Part shown: positions 38,901-47,991 of the stretch, piece by piece | Position numbering within the stretch: position 1 is the stretch's first letter | Layout of the letters: the number at the start of each line of letters is the position of its first letter | Assembly: GCA_900541855.1 (NCBI GenBank) | Contig: UQLD01000002.1 | Location: forward strand, 60,526 to 124,525 | Origin: an uncultured Collinsella sp. | GTDB lineage: Bacteria > Actinomycetota > Coriobacteriia > Coriobacteriales > Coriobacteriaceae | DNA length: 64,000 nucleotides | Reading direction: 5' to 3' | Program-made: the position numbers and the translations under genes | The notes under the pieces: model-generated | Told to the model about the DNA's origin: nothing | What the model saw: the letters and a program-made list of their open reading frames with translations, nothing else | Database searches by the model: none

Positions 38901-40679
38901 ACGGCGGGTCTTAAAGCCCACGCGGTCGATGGCGCAAATGCGGTCGAACTCCTCCTCGCTCAGCAGTGGGCGCTCCAGGCGAACCAGCTGGCAGGCCGTA
39001 CGAGAGTCCTCGAGCAGGTTGCCGTGGTTGCCCAGGTAGAGCGTGGTCGAGGTGACCATATGCTCGCGAAGGGCGTCGATGGGCGGGTTCGTGACCTGGG
39101 CGAACAGCTGATAGAAGTAGTCAAAGAACGAGCGCGTCTTCTTGGACAGGCAGGCCAGCGGCGCGTCGATGCCCATCGAGGCGAGCGGGGCCTTGCCCTG
39201 CTGGGCCATGGGACGCACGACCTCGTCGACGTCATCCCAGTGGTAGCCGAGCTTGGCCATACGCACGGCGGCGGGCACCTCGGCGTCCTCGGCGGGCGTT
39301 GCTGCAACGGGCTCATCGAGCGCGTCGACGGTCAGCGTCTCCTCGGCAATCCAGTCGCGGTAGGGTTTTTCCTTGGCATAGCGAGCGCGCAGCTCATCGT
39401 TGTAGATCACGCGGCCGCGGGCAAAATCGACCTCGAGCATCTGGCCCGGTCCCAGGCAGCCACTCGTCAGGATGTTCTCGGGGCTCACCTCGATGGTGCC
39501 CACCTCGCTTGCCAGCATAAAGCGACCGTCGCGCGTCACATAGTAGCGGGCGGGACGCAGGCCGTTGCGGTCGAGAGCAGCACCCAGTGTGCGGCCGTCG
39601 GTAAAGGCGATGGCGGCCGGGCCGTCCCACGGCTCCATGAGCATGGACTGGTAGGCATCGTAGGCGCGGCGTTCCTCACTCAGACTGTCGTTGTGGTCCC
39701 ACGGCTCGGGCAGCAGCATGGACGCGGCACGCGTGAGCGGGCGACCGTTCATGACCAGGAACTCGAGCACGTTGTCCAAAATCGCGGAGTCAGAACCCTC
39801 GCGGTTGATGATGGGCATCACGCGCTCAAGATCGTGCTGCAGCACGGGGCTGTACAGGTTGGGCTCGCGGGCGCGGATCCAGTTGACGTTGCCCTTGAGG
39901 GTGTTGATCTCGCCGTTGTGGATGATAAAGCGGTTGGGGTGCGCGCGTTCCCAGCTGGGCGTGGTGTTGGTGGAGTAGCGCGAGTGGACAAGCGCTACGG
40001 CCGTCTTGACGGCGGCGTCGTTGAGGTCGATGAAGAAGCGGCGCATCTGCGTGGCGACCAGCATGCCCTTGTACACGATAGTACGCGAGCTCATGGAGCA
40101 CACATAGAAGATCTTGTCGCGCAGGGCAAACTCGGCGTCGGCCTTCTTCTCGATGGTGCGGCGGCACACATACAGACGGCGCTCGAAGGCGTCGCCCGCC
40201 GGCGTGTCGTCGGGGCGACCCAGAAAGGCCTGCAGGATGGTAGGCATGCAGGCGCGGGCCGTCTCGCCCAGGTCGTGCGGGTCGACCGGCACCTCGCGCC
40301 AAAAGAGCGGCGGCACGCCGGCCTCGGCGCAACCCTCCTCAAACACGCGGCGGGCATCCTCTACGCCCTTGTCGTCCTGCGGGAAGAACAGCATGGCCAC
40401 GCCATAGTCGCCCTCTGCCGGCAGAATCTGGCCGCACTTTTGAGCCTCTTTACGGAAAAAGTGATGCGGAACCTGGAACAGGATGCCAGCGCCGTCGCCG
40501 GTGTTCTTCTCGAGTCCCGTGCCACCGCGGTGCTCCAAGTTGACCAGAATGGACAGCGCATCGTCCAAAATCTGGTGATGGCGCTCACCGTTGATATCGG
40601 CAAGCGCGCCGATGCCACATGCATCGTGGTCGAATTCGGGGCGATAAAGGCCCTGCTGCTGAGCGGAATCTGCCTGCAT
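35982..40679 (-). CDS. gltB: Glutamate synthase large subunit
   Basis: The 1565-residue enzyme makes two glutamates from glutamine and 2-oxoglutarate. An N-terminal class II amidotransferase has its nucleophile at C21 (HDACGIG), implying removal of a 20-residue propeptide. The FMN/synthase domain has GGEDPRRETP, SVKLVSEAGVGTIA and ISGHNGGSGAA, and a 3Fe-4S region with cysteines around MQRDCQQDTCPAGIA. The C-terminal glutamate-synthase-alpha beta-helix ends the protein. The ATG at 40679 follows GGGGAGG. Together with gltD it forms the ammonia-assimilation operon. A hairpin array lies upstream. Confidence 0.93.
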   Translation of the reverse strand: MQADSAQQQGLYRPEFDHDACGIGALADINGERHHQILDDALSILVNLEHRGGTGLEKNTGDGAGILFQVPHHFFRKEAQKCGQILPAEGDYGVAMLFFPQDDKGVEDARRVFEEGCAEAGVPPLFWREVPVDPHDLGETARACMPTILQAFLGRPDDTPAGDAFERRLYVCRRTIEKKADAEFALRDKIFYVCSMSSRTIVYKGMLVATQMRRFFIDLNDAAVKTAVALVHSRYSTNTTPSWERAHPNRFIIHNGEINTLKGNVNWIRAREPNLYSPVLQHDLERVMPIINREGSDSAILDNVLEFLVMNGRPLTRAASMLLPEPWDHNDSLSEERRAYDAYQSMLMEPWDGPAAIAFTDGRTLGAALDRNGLRPARYYVTRDGRFMLASEVGTIEVSPENILTSGCLGPGQMLEVDFARGRVIYNDELRARYAKEKPYRDWIAEETLTVDALDEPVAATPAEDAEVPAAVRMAKLGYHWDDVDEVVRPMAQQGKAPLASMGIDAPLACLSKKTRSFFDYFYQLFAQVTNPPIDALREHMVTSTTLYLGNHGNLLEDSRTACQLVRLERPLLSEEEFDRICAIDRVGFKTRRFRAVYRRDAGEGALQAALKQLAEDVEAAVRDGVNIVVLSDRAAAGEVPVPSLLAVGCVHNHLIRAGVRTFADIVVECGDAVSPHDFAALVGYSASGIYPYNAHACIRDLAAHGDLDVTAEQGIANYNKAATAGIVSIMSKMGISTVQSYHSAQIFEAVGFTLEFVNAYFAGTVSRVGGMGVEDVEREQNERYDAALAILKSPAPDQLPTLGLTKWRPLGGEDHLIDPQTVYLLRTACREDSYDTFKEYSARLHRTGRAVRLRDLLDFDAGGRTPVALDEVEPALNIVRRFNTGAMSYGSISKEAHECMAIAMNRLHGRSNSGEGGEDPRRETPLANGDSKNSAIKQVASARFGVTSRYLCSAFEIQIKMAQGAKPGEGGHLPGKKVYPWIAEVRQSTPGIGLISPPPHHDIYSIEDLAELIFDLKNANPGARVSVKLVSEAGVGTIATGVAKGAADKILISGHNGGSGAAARDSIWHAGLPLELGLAEAQQTLLQNGLRSRVVLEADGKLMDGTDVAVACLLGAEEFGFATMPLISMGCLMQRDCQQDTCPAGIATQNCRLRRGFRGKPEHVERFMLFVAEQLREVMASLGFRTIDEMVGHPECLRQIEVPDNRKANLLDLSPVLASATCEFGAHIPGADGRHFLPQMAADSELDKTLDSTLFVPYTADARAHLRPIRFRADIANVNRCVGTILGNAVTKAHPEGLPAGSITIDCDGSAGQSFGAFLPRGITLNVCGDANDYFGKGLSGGEVSVRPNPHATYKFDENIIVGNVAFFGATSGRGFINGLAGQRFAVRNSGATVVVEGCGNHGCEYMTGGLALILGEVGQNFAAGMTGGVAYVFDQYGTLDARVNHASVELKAPTAGELAQIRELIQEHVDATQSPRGIKLLYSFETMSKHFVKVIPTEYERVLAIVAAAEAVGKTHAQAEELAFDIVTGRASAADVARFDVAGGAAGAAPVAVSPVASTKKEA

Positions 40680-40862
40680 CGCGATCCTCCCCTAGATATT
40701 AGACAATCAGTTGAATAGGCATACTAGGGGCATCACCGGCCCGTTGTGTTTCCCGCCCGTTTCGAAACAATTGCGTAACGCACGCCCCATGAGTGGACAC
40801 CGCCGACCTCAAGGGCGACAACATAGGCCCCAAGTTCGGCCTGCAAACTCACCTCTTCAAAC

Positions 40863-41080
40863 ATCTCAATCTGTAACAGGAAGACCCAATTTCGACGACT
40901 AACTGTTACAGATTGAGATGTTTTCGAGAGACGGTTCCGAATGTCTCAATCTGTAACATGAAGGGCCGGTTTTTGCAGCTAACTGTTACAGATCGAGATA
41001 TTCCATAGGACCATTTCTTCTTGTCTTGATCTGTAACACCTAGACCCAATTTCCATCCCTAGTTGTTACAGATCAAGACA
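40863..41080. repeat. Hairpin array D, TCTCAATCTGTAACA family (three units)
   Basis: Units at 40863-40919, 40942-41000 and 41022-41080 start 79 and 80 bp apart. Arms read CTCAATC/GATTGAG, CTCAATC/GATCGAG and CTTGATC/GATCAAG, so the third unit keeps complementarity through paired changes. The loops share TAACTG or TAGTTG next to the right arm. The array fills the 522-bp gap between gltB and the Nramp gene; no gene is seen there. Confidence 0.88.
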
Positions 41081-41201
41081 TTTCGGCAACTCCCTTTCAC
41101 CATCCTATTCAAATACAATAATTTTGTTAGTCATGGTTAACTTTTGAGCCTAAAACGGGTATCCTTTGCGGCGTCAAACAAACGGCACGCAGGAGCTCAC
41201 C

Positions 41202-42458
41202 ATGCTCAACCATCTCAAACAACACTTTGGCTCCCGACGCACCGGTGGTCACGGAGGCCTAGACATTGCGCGGCACATCGGCCCCGGGCTGCTCGTGACC
41301 GTCGGCTTTATTGACCCGGGCAACTGGGCCTCCAATATGGCCGCGGGCTCGCAGTTTGGCTACGCGCTGCTGTGGATCGTCACACTGTCCACGATTATGC
41401 TCATTGTGCTGCAGCACAACGCGGCGCACTTGGGCATCGCCACGGGCGCCTGCCTTGCCGAGGCCACGACCCGCTTTCTCCCCCGCTTCGTTGGGCGCAC
41501 GGTGCTCGCCAGTGCCTACCTCGCGACCATCGCCACCGCCATGGCCGAGATCCTGGGCGGCGCGATTGCGCTCCAGATGCTCTTTGGACTGCCCGTGCGT
41601 GCCGGCTGCGTCATCGTGGCAGCAGTATCGATGGCGATGCTCATGACGAGCTCCTACAAGCGTGCCGAGCGCTGGATTATCGCCTTCGTAGGCGTGGTAG
41701 GACTCTCGTTTTTGGCCGAGCTTGCACTAGTCAAGGTCGACTGGCCGCAAGCCGCCGCAAGCTGGATCACGCCCAGTATGCCCACTGGCTCTGCCGCGAT
41801 TATCGTGAGTGTCCTGGGTGCGGTCGTTATGCCCCACAACCTCTTTCTACACTCCGAGGTCATCCAATCCATGCATTTCGAAGGCCAAGGCGAGCAGGTT
41901 ATCGAAGAGCGTCTGCGCTATGAGCTCTTCGACACGCTCTTTTCGATGGGCGTGGGCTGGGCAATCAACTCGGCCATGGTCATCCTGGCCGCAACGACCT
42001 TCTTTGCGCACGGCATTGTCGTAGACGACCTCGCCGTCGCAGCGGACACGCTCTCCCCCATTCTGGGCCCAGCAAGCTCGACAATCTTTGCGGTGGCGCT
42101 GCTGTTTGCGGGCCTCTCGAGTAGTGTGACGGCAGGCATGGCGGCAGGCACCATCACCGCGGGCATGTTCGACGAGGAATACGACATCCACGACCGGCAC
42201 TCATCGATTGGAGTGGCGGTCTGTTTCGTCGGCGCAGTGGCGGCGTGCCTGATCGTCCCGAATCCTTTTGAGGGTCTCATCTGGAGTCAGGCGCTGTTGT
42301 CGCTTCAGTTGCCGATTACGGTCTTTGTGCTCATACGACTCACCAGTTCGCCCCGCGTCATGGGCAAATACGCCAACTCGCGCCCGCTCAACACGCTGCT
42401 CGTAGGAATCGGTGCCATCGTGACGATTCTCGACATCGTGCTGCTAACGGGGATGTAA
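41202..42458 (+). CDS. mntH: Nramp family divalent metal transporter
   Basis: The 418-residue membrane protein has about eleven hydrophobic segments. Both Nramp metal motifs are present: DPGNWAS in the first helix (near residue 36) and VVMPHNLFLHSE in the sixth (near 212). Such proteins import Mn(II) or Fe(II) with protons. In canonical members the sixth-helix motif is (M/A)PHN, as here. The ATG at 41202 follows CAGGAG. No metal regulator is adjacent, so the preferred metal is not known. Confidence 0.87.
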   Translation: MLNHLKQHFGSRRTGGHGGLDIARHIGPGLLVTVGFIDPGNWASNMAAGSQFGYALLWIVTLSTIMLIVLQHNAAHLGIATGACLAEATTRFLPRFVGRTVLASAYLATIATAMAEILGGAIALQMLFGLPVRAGCVIVAAVSMAMLMTSSYKRAERWIIAFVGVVGLSFLAELALVKVDWPQAAASWITPSMPTGSAAIIVSVLGAVVMPHNLFLHSEVIQSMHFEGQGEQVIEERLRYELFDTLFSMGVGWAINSAMVILAATTFFAHGIVVDDLAVAADTLSPILGPASSTIFAVALLFAGLSSSVTAGMAAGTITAGMFDEEYDIHDRHSSIGVAVCFVGAVAACLIVPNPFEGLIWSQALLSLQLPITVFVLIRLTSSPRVMGKYANSRPLNTLLVGIGAIVTILDIVLLTGM

Positions 42459-42488
42459 TTGGGATGGCGTGACTGTCCAGATATAACG

Positions 42489-42503
42489 TCTCAATCTGTA
42501 ACA
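42489..42503. repeat. Solo left arm, TCTCAATCTGTAACA family
   Basis: An exact TCTCAATCTGTAACA lies 30 bp after the Nramp gene without a matching right arm downstream. It looks like a decayed unit. Confidence 0.7.
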
Positions 42504-42530
42504 CGTAAGGCCGTTTTAAACCGTCAGATA

Positions 42531-42571
42531 AATCAAAAGGGTCCCGGCCGGAATATCCGGCCGGGGCCCTT
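42531..42571 (-). terminator. Rubredoxin terminator
   Basis: A 15-bp stem with one mismatch (42537-42551 with 42557-42571) is followed on the minus strand by a short T-run. Confidence 0.75.
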
Positions 42572-42611
42572 GGACAGAGCTCTGTATAGCTAATCGCCGT
42601 GTGTCTACGAG

Positions 42612-42755
42612 TTACTCCTCGACGAGCTCAAACTCATCGGGGCCGACGCCGCAGACCGGGCATACGTAATCCTCGGGCAGCTCGGGCGTGTCGACCTCAA
42701 CCTCGTAACCGCAAACGGTGCACACGAACTTATACGTCTTCTTCTCCTCAGCCAT
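42612..42755 (-). CDS. Rubredoxin-like iron protein
   Basis: The 47-residue protein has the four iron-binding cysteines in the rubredoxin pattern: FVCTVCGYEV and YVCPVCGVGPDEFE. It is slightly shorter than classical rubredoxins (about 52-54) and lacks part of the mid loop. Such proteins carry single electrons, often to oxygen or peroxide reductases. The ATG at 42755 follows GAGAGGAG. It lies 89 bp after the flavin reductase gene on the same strand with its own promoter. Confidence 0.85.
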   Translation of the reverse strand: MAEEKKTYKFVCTVCGYEVEVDTPELPEDYVCPVCGVGPDEFELVEE

Positions 42756-42799
42756 GATGTTCTCCTCTCGAACGCGACTGGTGATGTACTTCACTTATT

Positions 42800-42827
42800 A
42801 GTATAGATTCTCAATAATATAATGCAA
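42800..42827 (-). promoter_or_regulatory. Promoter of rubredoxin gene
   Basis: On the minus strand TTGCAT and TATACT are separated by 16 bp in an AT-rich gap, 45 bp before the rubredoxin start. Confidence 0.6.
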
Positions 42828-42844
42828 GTATTTTTAGAACATTT

Positions 42845-43348
42845 CTAGCCTTGATACGACGAAGCCTTGGGCGGCGTCTTGCCCTTCAAGACCTTGTGAT
42901 AGTAGTCATAGGTCAGCGGGGCCTCGCCGCTCAAGCGCTCGGCGTCCTCCACCTCGCCGATAAAGAGCAGGTGCGTGCCCACATCCACGGTATCAATCAG
43001 ACGGCAGCTGAACAGCGCCGCCGCGTGCTCGGGCACATAGGGCATGCCCAGAGTGGTCTCGTGGGTCTCGTACTTGGCAAACTTGTCGTAATCGCTGCTG
43101 GTGCGGAAGCCAAAGTTGCCAATGTAGAGCATATCGGCCGTCTGATCGATCACGGTCAGCGCAAAGGCCTTAGCCGATACGATTACGCCGGACGTGACAT
43201 TTTCCTTGTTCACGGCAATCGAGATGCGCGGCGGGGCGGATGTCACCTGCACTGCTGTGTTGATAACGCAGCCGGCACGCAGCCCGTCCGCCGCGGCGCT
43301 CACCACGTACAGGCCACTCGGCATCGTAAAGAACGCAGTTTTGTCCAT
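42845..43348 (-). CDS. Flavin reductase family protein
   Basis: The 167-residue protein is an FMN-binding split-barrel flavin reductase-like protein: FTMPSGLYVVSA at the start, GCVINTAVQVTSAPPRISIAV near 40, and HLLFIGEVEDAERL near 130. With the neighbouring rubredoxin it recalls the high-molecular-weight rubredoxin (Hrb) of acetogens, where the two domains are one chain, so it may serve in NADH- or ferredoxin-driven oxygen defence. The ATG at 43348 follows AGGGGAG. Confidence 0.8.
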   Translation of the reverse strand: MDKTAFFTMPSGLYVVSAAADGLRAGCVINTAVQVTSAPPRISIAVNKENVTSGVIVSAKAFALTVIDQTADMLYIGNFGFRTSSDYDKFAKYETHETTLGMPYVPEHAAALFSCRLIDTVDVGTHLLFIGEVEDAERLSGEAPLTYDYYHKVLKGKTPPKASSYQG

Positions 43349-43475
43349 AACGATCACTCCCCTAACCCAGGATTGAACCTCATGGATGTATGTACCCACA
43401 AAAAAGGCGACGCCCATAACGGACGCCGCCTTTGAGACATATGTGTCAGAACAGTAAGAAAGATGAGACGCCCGC

Positions 43476-43542
43476 AGTTGCGGTGAAATAGGGACTGAAT
43501 AGTCCCTCAATCAGGCAAAACAGTCCGTATTCCACCGCAACT
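43476..43542. repeat. 67-bp palindrome, AGTTGCGGTGAAATAG family, copy 2
   Basis: Arms 43476-43497 and 43521-43542 are mostly complementary. It lies 12 bp past the smpB stop. Confidence 0.8.
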
Positions 43543-43554
43543 TATGAAGGGTGG

Positions 43555-44025
43555 TCAGCGATTGCGCTCTTTGAGGGCGCGGTCGATCTCGCGTTGGACA
43601 TCACGCTTGGCCATGTCCTCGCGCTTGTCATAGAGCTTCTTGCCGCGACCCAGACCCAGCAGCAGCTTTACGCGGCCGTCGGTATTAAAGTAGAGCTCCA
43701 ACGGAACCAGCGCATAACCACGGTTGCGAAGTTTGCCGTCAAGAAAGTCGATCTCCTTGCGGTGCAGCAGCAGACGACGCCGACGGTCGGGATCGCGATT
43801 CCACACGCCACCATGGCTATAAGGGTGGATATGCAGGCCGACGAGCCAGCACTCCCCGCCGCGGATCAGCGCGAAGGTATCGGTAATCTGGCAGGCGCGC
43901 TCGCGAATCGACTTGACCTCGGTGCCACTCAGTTCGATACCGCATTCGAACGTCTCATCGATAAAGTACTCGTGATGTGCCGAGCGATTCTTGGAAATGA
44001 GCTTGCGCTCGCGCTTACTGGGCAT
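43555..44025 (-). CDS. smpB: SsrA-binding protein SmpB
   Basis: The 156-residue protein is the partner of tmRNA in ribosome rescue. Family features are KNRSAHHEYFI, the core ELSGTEVKSIRE, HIHPYSHGG, and the basic tail KKLYDKREDMAKRD. The ATG at 44025 follows AAGGAGG inside the end of the upstream TPR gene, which it overlaps by 11 bp. No tmRNA gene was seen nearby. A 67-bp palindrome follows directly. Confidence 0.93.
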   Translation of the reverse strand: MPSKRERKLISKNRSAHHEYFIDETFECGIELSGTEVKSIRERACQITDTFALIRGGECWLVGLHIHPYSHGGVWNRDPDRRRRLLLHRKEIDFLDGKLRNRGYALVPLELYFNTDGRVKLLLGLGRGKKLYDKREDMAKRDVQREIDRALKERNR

Positions 44026-44932
44026 CGCCGGCCTCCTTGGCGCCATCGGCGTTTGAGCCCGCAGCCTCGCGCTTTGCCTTGCGCTCGGCATTGAGCTCAG
44101 CATCGCTCTCGCGCACCAGTTTGATAATCGCCGCGCAGGCTTCCTCGCCCACCAAGTCGCGAGCACGCACCGTCAGGCGCGTCGCCTCCTGCTTGTCGCC
44201 GTCGCTTGCAGCATCGGTCGCGCACATAATCAGGCAGATGGCAATCTCGGCCGAAGGTGAGGTCGGAACGCCCTGCAACGCCAGCTCGCCCATCACGTGC
44301 TCGTCGCTCTCCTCGGCGGCATCCGGATAGGTGGTATGGATCTTGTTGAGCAGGCGCGTCGTATGCGCATCGTTGGGCGCCAGGCGCAGTGCCAGACGCG
44401 CGCAGCCCACGGCAGCCGAAACGTTCTCGGTCTCGGGCTCCAAGAAGTACTGACCTAGATTGGCGTAAGCGCGGGCGGCGCACTTGCCATCGCTTGCACG
44501 CTCCAGCACCGAGAACGAGAGCGATGCCCATTCCTGCTTGTCCTCGAGAGCGCGGAACAGCTCGGCCAAATCCAAGCGATAGTTGCAGTTCATGGGGTCC
44601 CAACGCACAGCCTGCATCAGGGCATTACGAGCGCTCACATAATCCTGCTGGCGAATGTAGGCAAACGCCATATCAGAGTACAGGCGGTCAAACGGCACCT
44701 CGACCTGCACGAGCTCGCGCGGATCCTTCTCCACGCGGCGATAGGCCAAGCGCTCAAACTTGCTATCGAAGCTAAAGTATTGGCGCTTCTCCTCCGTCCT
44801 GCACTCGGCGTCGATATACTCCTCGGCGAGCTCCACCAGGCGCTCCAGCAGCGGCGTCGCCGTAGCCAGGTCGCCCTGCGCCAGATAGTTCTCGGCATAC
44901 GTGATGTCTTGCAAGCTGATGGGCAGATCCAT
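44015..44932 (-). CDS. Tetratricopeptide-repeat protein
   Basis: The 305-residue protein is predicted to be mostly helical with TPR-like repeats: AENYLAQGDLATATPLLERL, DMAFAYIRQQDYVSARNALMQA, AYANLGQYFLEPE and CARLALRLAPNDAHTT. The end is charged (KAKREAAGSNADGAKEAG). It has no signal peptide or membrane segment, so it is probably cytosolic and mediates protein contacts. The ATG at 44932 follows GAGGAG. It is translationally coupled to smpB by an 11-bp overlap; a link to ribosome rescue is speculation. Confidence 0.72.
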   Translation of the reverse strand: MDLPISLQDITYAENYLAQGDLATATPLLERLVELAEEYIDAECRTEEKRQYFSFDSKFERLAYRRVEKDPRELVQVEVPFDRLYSDMAFAYIRQQDYVSARNALMQAVRWDPMNCNYRLDLAELFRALEDKQEWASLSFSVLERASDGKCAARAYANLGQYFLEPETENVSAAVGCARLALRLAPNDAHTTRLLNKIHTTYPDAAEESDEHVMGELALQGVPTSPSAEIAICLIMCATDAASDGDKQEATRLTVRARDLVGEEACAAIIKLVRESDAELNAERKAKREAAGSNADGAKEAGDAQ

Positions 44933-44984
44933 GGCTACTCCTCGATCTGAGCGAAACACGGCAGGCGCCGTATATACGGTCAAT

Positions 44985-45016
44985 ACACAAAACCCGGGTC
45001 TCTTACGAGGCCCGGG
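44985..45016 (-). terminator. tRNA operon terminator
   Basis: A 10-bp stem with one mismatch (44993-45002 with 45007-45016) is followed on the minus strand by TTTTGTG, right after tRNA-Glu. Confidence 0.75.
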
Positions 45017-45026
45017 CGTTCAATTT

Positions 45027-45103
45027 TGGTAGCCCGTACCAGATTCGAACTGGTGATCTCCGCCTTGAGAGGGCGGCGTCCTAAACCGCTAGACGAACGG
45101 GCC
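45027..45103 (-). tRNA. tRNA-Glu (anticodon CTC)
   Basis: On the minus strand a cloverleaf starts GGCCCGTTCGTCTAGC. The anticodon stem is CCGCC/GGCGG with loop CTCTCAA (anticodon CTC), the T-arm is CCAGTTCGAATCTGG, and CCA is encoded. Confidence 0.93.
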
Positions 45104-45120
45104 ATATGTAGCAAATGCAA

Positions 45121-45194
45121 TGGCTGGGATGGAGGGAGTCGAACCCCCATTGACGGAACCAGAATCCGCTGTCCTGCCATTAGACGACATCCCA
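45121..45194 (-). tRNA. tRNA-Gln (anticodon CTG)
   Basis: On the minus strand the gene starts TGGGATGTCGTCTAAT. The anticodon loop TTCTGGT carries CTG, the T-arm is GGGGGTTCGACTCCCTC, and CCA is encoded. It is 17 bp upstream of tRNA-Glu, so both are likely one transcript. Confidence 0.93.
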
Positions 45195-45270
45195 ATGACT
45201 GCATCGCTGCGCTCGGCTGTGCCTTTGCGCAAGAAAGAAATATACGGGAAGTCCCGCCGTGACGCAAGCC

Positions 45271-45305
45271 CCAATTTTGACTTTTTTGAAATTCAGTCAA
45301 ATTGG
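45271..45305. promoter_or_regulatory. Palindrome upstream of tRNA pair
   Basis: CCAATTTTGACT and AGTCAAATTGG form imperfect inverted arms. On the minus strand it includes a TTGACT -35-like box (45295-45300). The promoter assignment is weak. Confidence 0.3.
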
Positions 45306-45470
45306 CCTAATTTAGTCCAACCCGTGAAGGACCTGTGAAGCCGACCGCTGTACACGAAGGACAAAACGCCGCGAGCGGTAGCCGTCAACCGTTGGCAGAT
45401 TCTACCGCGAAAACGATAGCACCAGGCAACACAATCGAGGTATCAATGATCGCGTAGATATCGAGGCGCC

Positions 45471-45881
45471 ATGGACGAAGAGCTTGATTACCTATGGGAG
45501 ACCCTGGGCCTCGAGATCACTGCTGACCTTTGGCCCGAACGGGACAAAATTCACCCCACGTTACGCCCCGCCATTACTGTGGTGCAGGCAAAATACCGCC
45601 GTGCATCCTTTTTGATCATGCGGATGTCATGGCACGCGGGACTCCCCGACCTTAAGCGAATCCAGGCAAGCCTCGTCGAGTTGTCCGGCATGCCAACCGT
45701 CATATCCGAGGCGCACCTGGAGCAGCGCCAGCGCGAGCGACTGCAACAGCAGCGGATTCCCTTTATCTGCCCTGGCGTTCAGGCATATCTGCCCTTTATG
45801 GACGAGGAGTACTGGAGCGGCAAGCCCAACAAACACGTAAAGGTCTACGATCCGCACGAATGGGCACAGCTGGCGGACTGA
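45471..45881 (+). CDS. Hypothetical protein, possible partial regulator
   Basis: The 136-residue protein is soluble. Its segment RQRERLQQQRIPFICPGVQAYLPF resembles, from memory, the end of the N-terminal domain of a Firmicutes MarR-like protein family (pattern RxRLxxxxVPFIVPGxQLYLPxL). If so, it contains only that domain and lacks the C-terminal helix-turn-helix. The ATG at 45471 has GAGG four bases upstream. Its codon use fits the neighbours. It is not in an operon; three tandem hairpins begin 20 bp after its stop. Confidence 0.6.
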   Translation: MDEELDYLWETLGLEITADLWPERDKIHPTLRPAITVVQAKYRRASFLIMRMSWHAGLPDLKRIQASLVELSGMPTVISEAHLEQRQRERLQQQRIPFICPGVQAYLPFMDEEYWSGKPNKHVKVYDPHEWAQLAD

Positions 45882-45900
45882 CTGGGGCAGGCCCGCCGGC

Positions 45901-46070
45901 GGAAAGTGCGTCCCAGATTTCAAGCTCAAACTGGTCCCCACTTTCCCGTCGAGCCCTCAACCGGAAACCGTGTCCCACAATCGAAGCTCAGAATGGGACG
46001 TGCTTTCCGCAACCGGCCACTTTGGGAAAGCGCATCCCATTCTGGAAGCGAATTCCGGGTCGCACTTTCC
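45901..46070. repeat. Three tandem hairpins, GGAAAGTGCGTCCCA family
   Basis: Units at 45901-45946, 45962-46008 and 46024-46070 start 61 and 62 bp apart. Each pairs a GGAAA..G..TCCCA arm with TGGG..GC..TTTCC. The segment lies between the hypothetical gene and the ArsC-like gene and has no gene of its own. Confidence 0.82.
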
Positions 46071-46077
46071 GCAGCCG

Positions 46078-46437
46078 CTACAGCAACGCCTCGGCCCAAG
46101 CCGCTTCCCTAAAGCCGGGAATCACAAAGTCGTCGCCCACCAGCAGCGGACGCTTGACCAGCATGCCGTCGGTCGCCAGCAGCTCGTAGCACTCCCGATC
46201 CGTCATGCCCGCATCCAGACGCGCCTTCAGGCCCAGCTCTCGATATTTCATGCCCGATGAATTAAAGAAGCGCCGCACCGGCAGCCCCGAACGAGCAATC
46301 CAGGTCGCAAGCTCATCAGCCGTGGGATTGTCCAAAACGATATCGCGATCGATATACTCTACCCCATGTTCGTCCAGCCATGCCTTGGCCTTCTTACAGG
46401 TCGAGCACTTGGGATATTCAACAAACAGTACAGTCAT
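46078..46437 (-). CDS. ArsC/Spx family thioredoxin-fold protein
   Basis: The 119-residue protein has the ArsC-family N-terminus VEYPKCSTCKKAKAWL (CxxC at about 10-13), NPTADELATWI, and the C-terminal segment LVKRPLLVGDDFVIPGF. Such proteins are arsenate reductases, Spx-type regulators or the YffB group of unknown function. The CSTC pattern with a following KRP motif fits the YffB/ArsC-like group; there are no arsenic genes around. The ATG at 46437 follows GGAGG. Confidence 0.8.
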   Translation of the reverse strand: MTVLFVEYPKCSTCKKAKAWLDEHGVEYIDRDIVLDNPTADELATWIARSGLPVRRFFNSSGMKYRELGLKARLDAGMTDRECYELLATDGMLVKRPLLVGDDFVIPGFREAAWAEALL

Positions 46438-46529
46438 GGGAATCCTCCGAATATAGATCGGCCAACGCAGGCACACGCCACACGAGGCGCCTTCGTATGA
46501 TGGGCCAATTGTAGCCCGCGGGTCACACG

Positions 46530-47981
<1,452 letters not shown>

Positions 47982-47991
47982 TTCATTCACC

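Noticed and set aside
37416..40718. 1100-codon open frame on the plus strand
   Set aside because: It is antisense to gltB and has no recognisable motif or ribosome site.
40863..41080. Possible CRISPR array
   Set aside because: Repeats are regularly spaced, but each unit is a hairpin with two inverted arms rather than one direct repeat. Only two or three units occur per array, and no cas gene is present.
43349..43554. tmRNA gene next to smpB
   Set aside because: The gap is only 206 bp, is largely filled by a 67-bp palindrome, and shows no tRNA-like ends.
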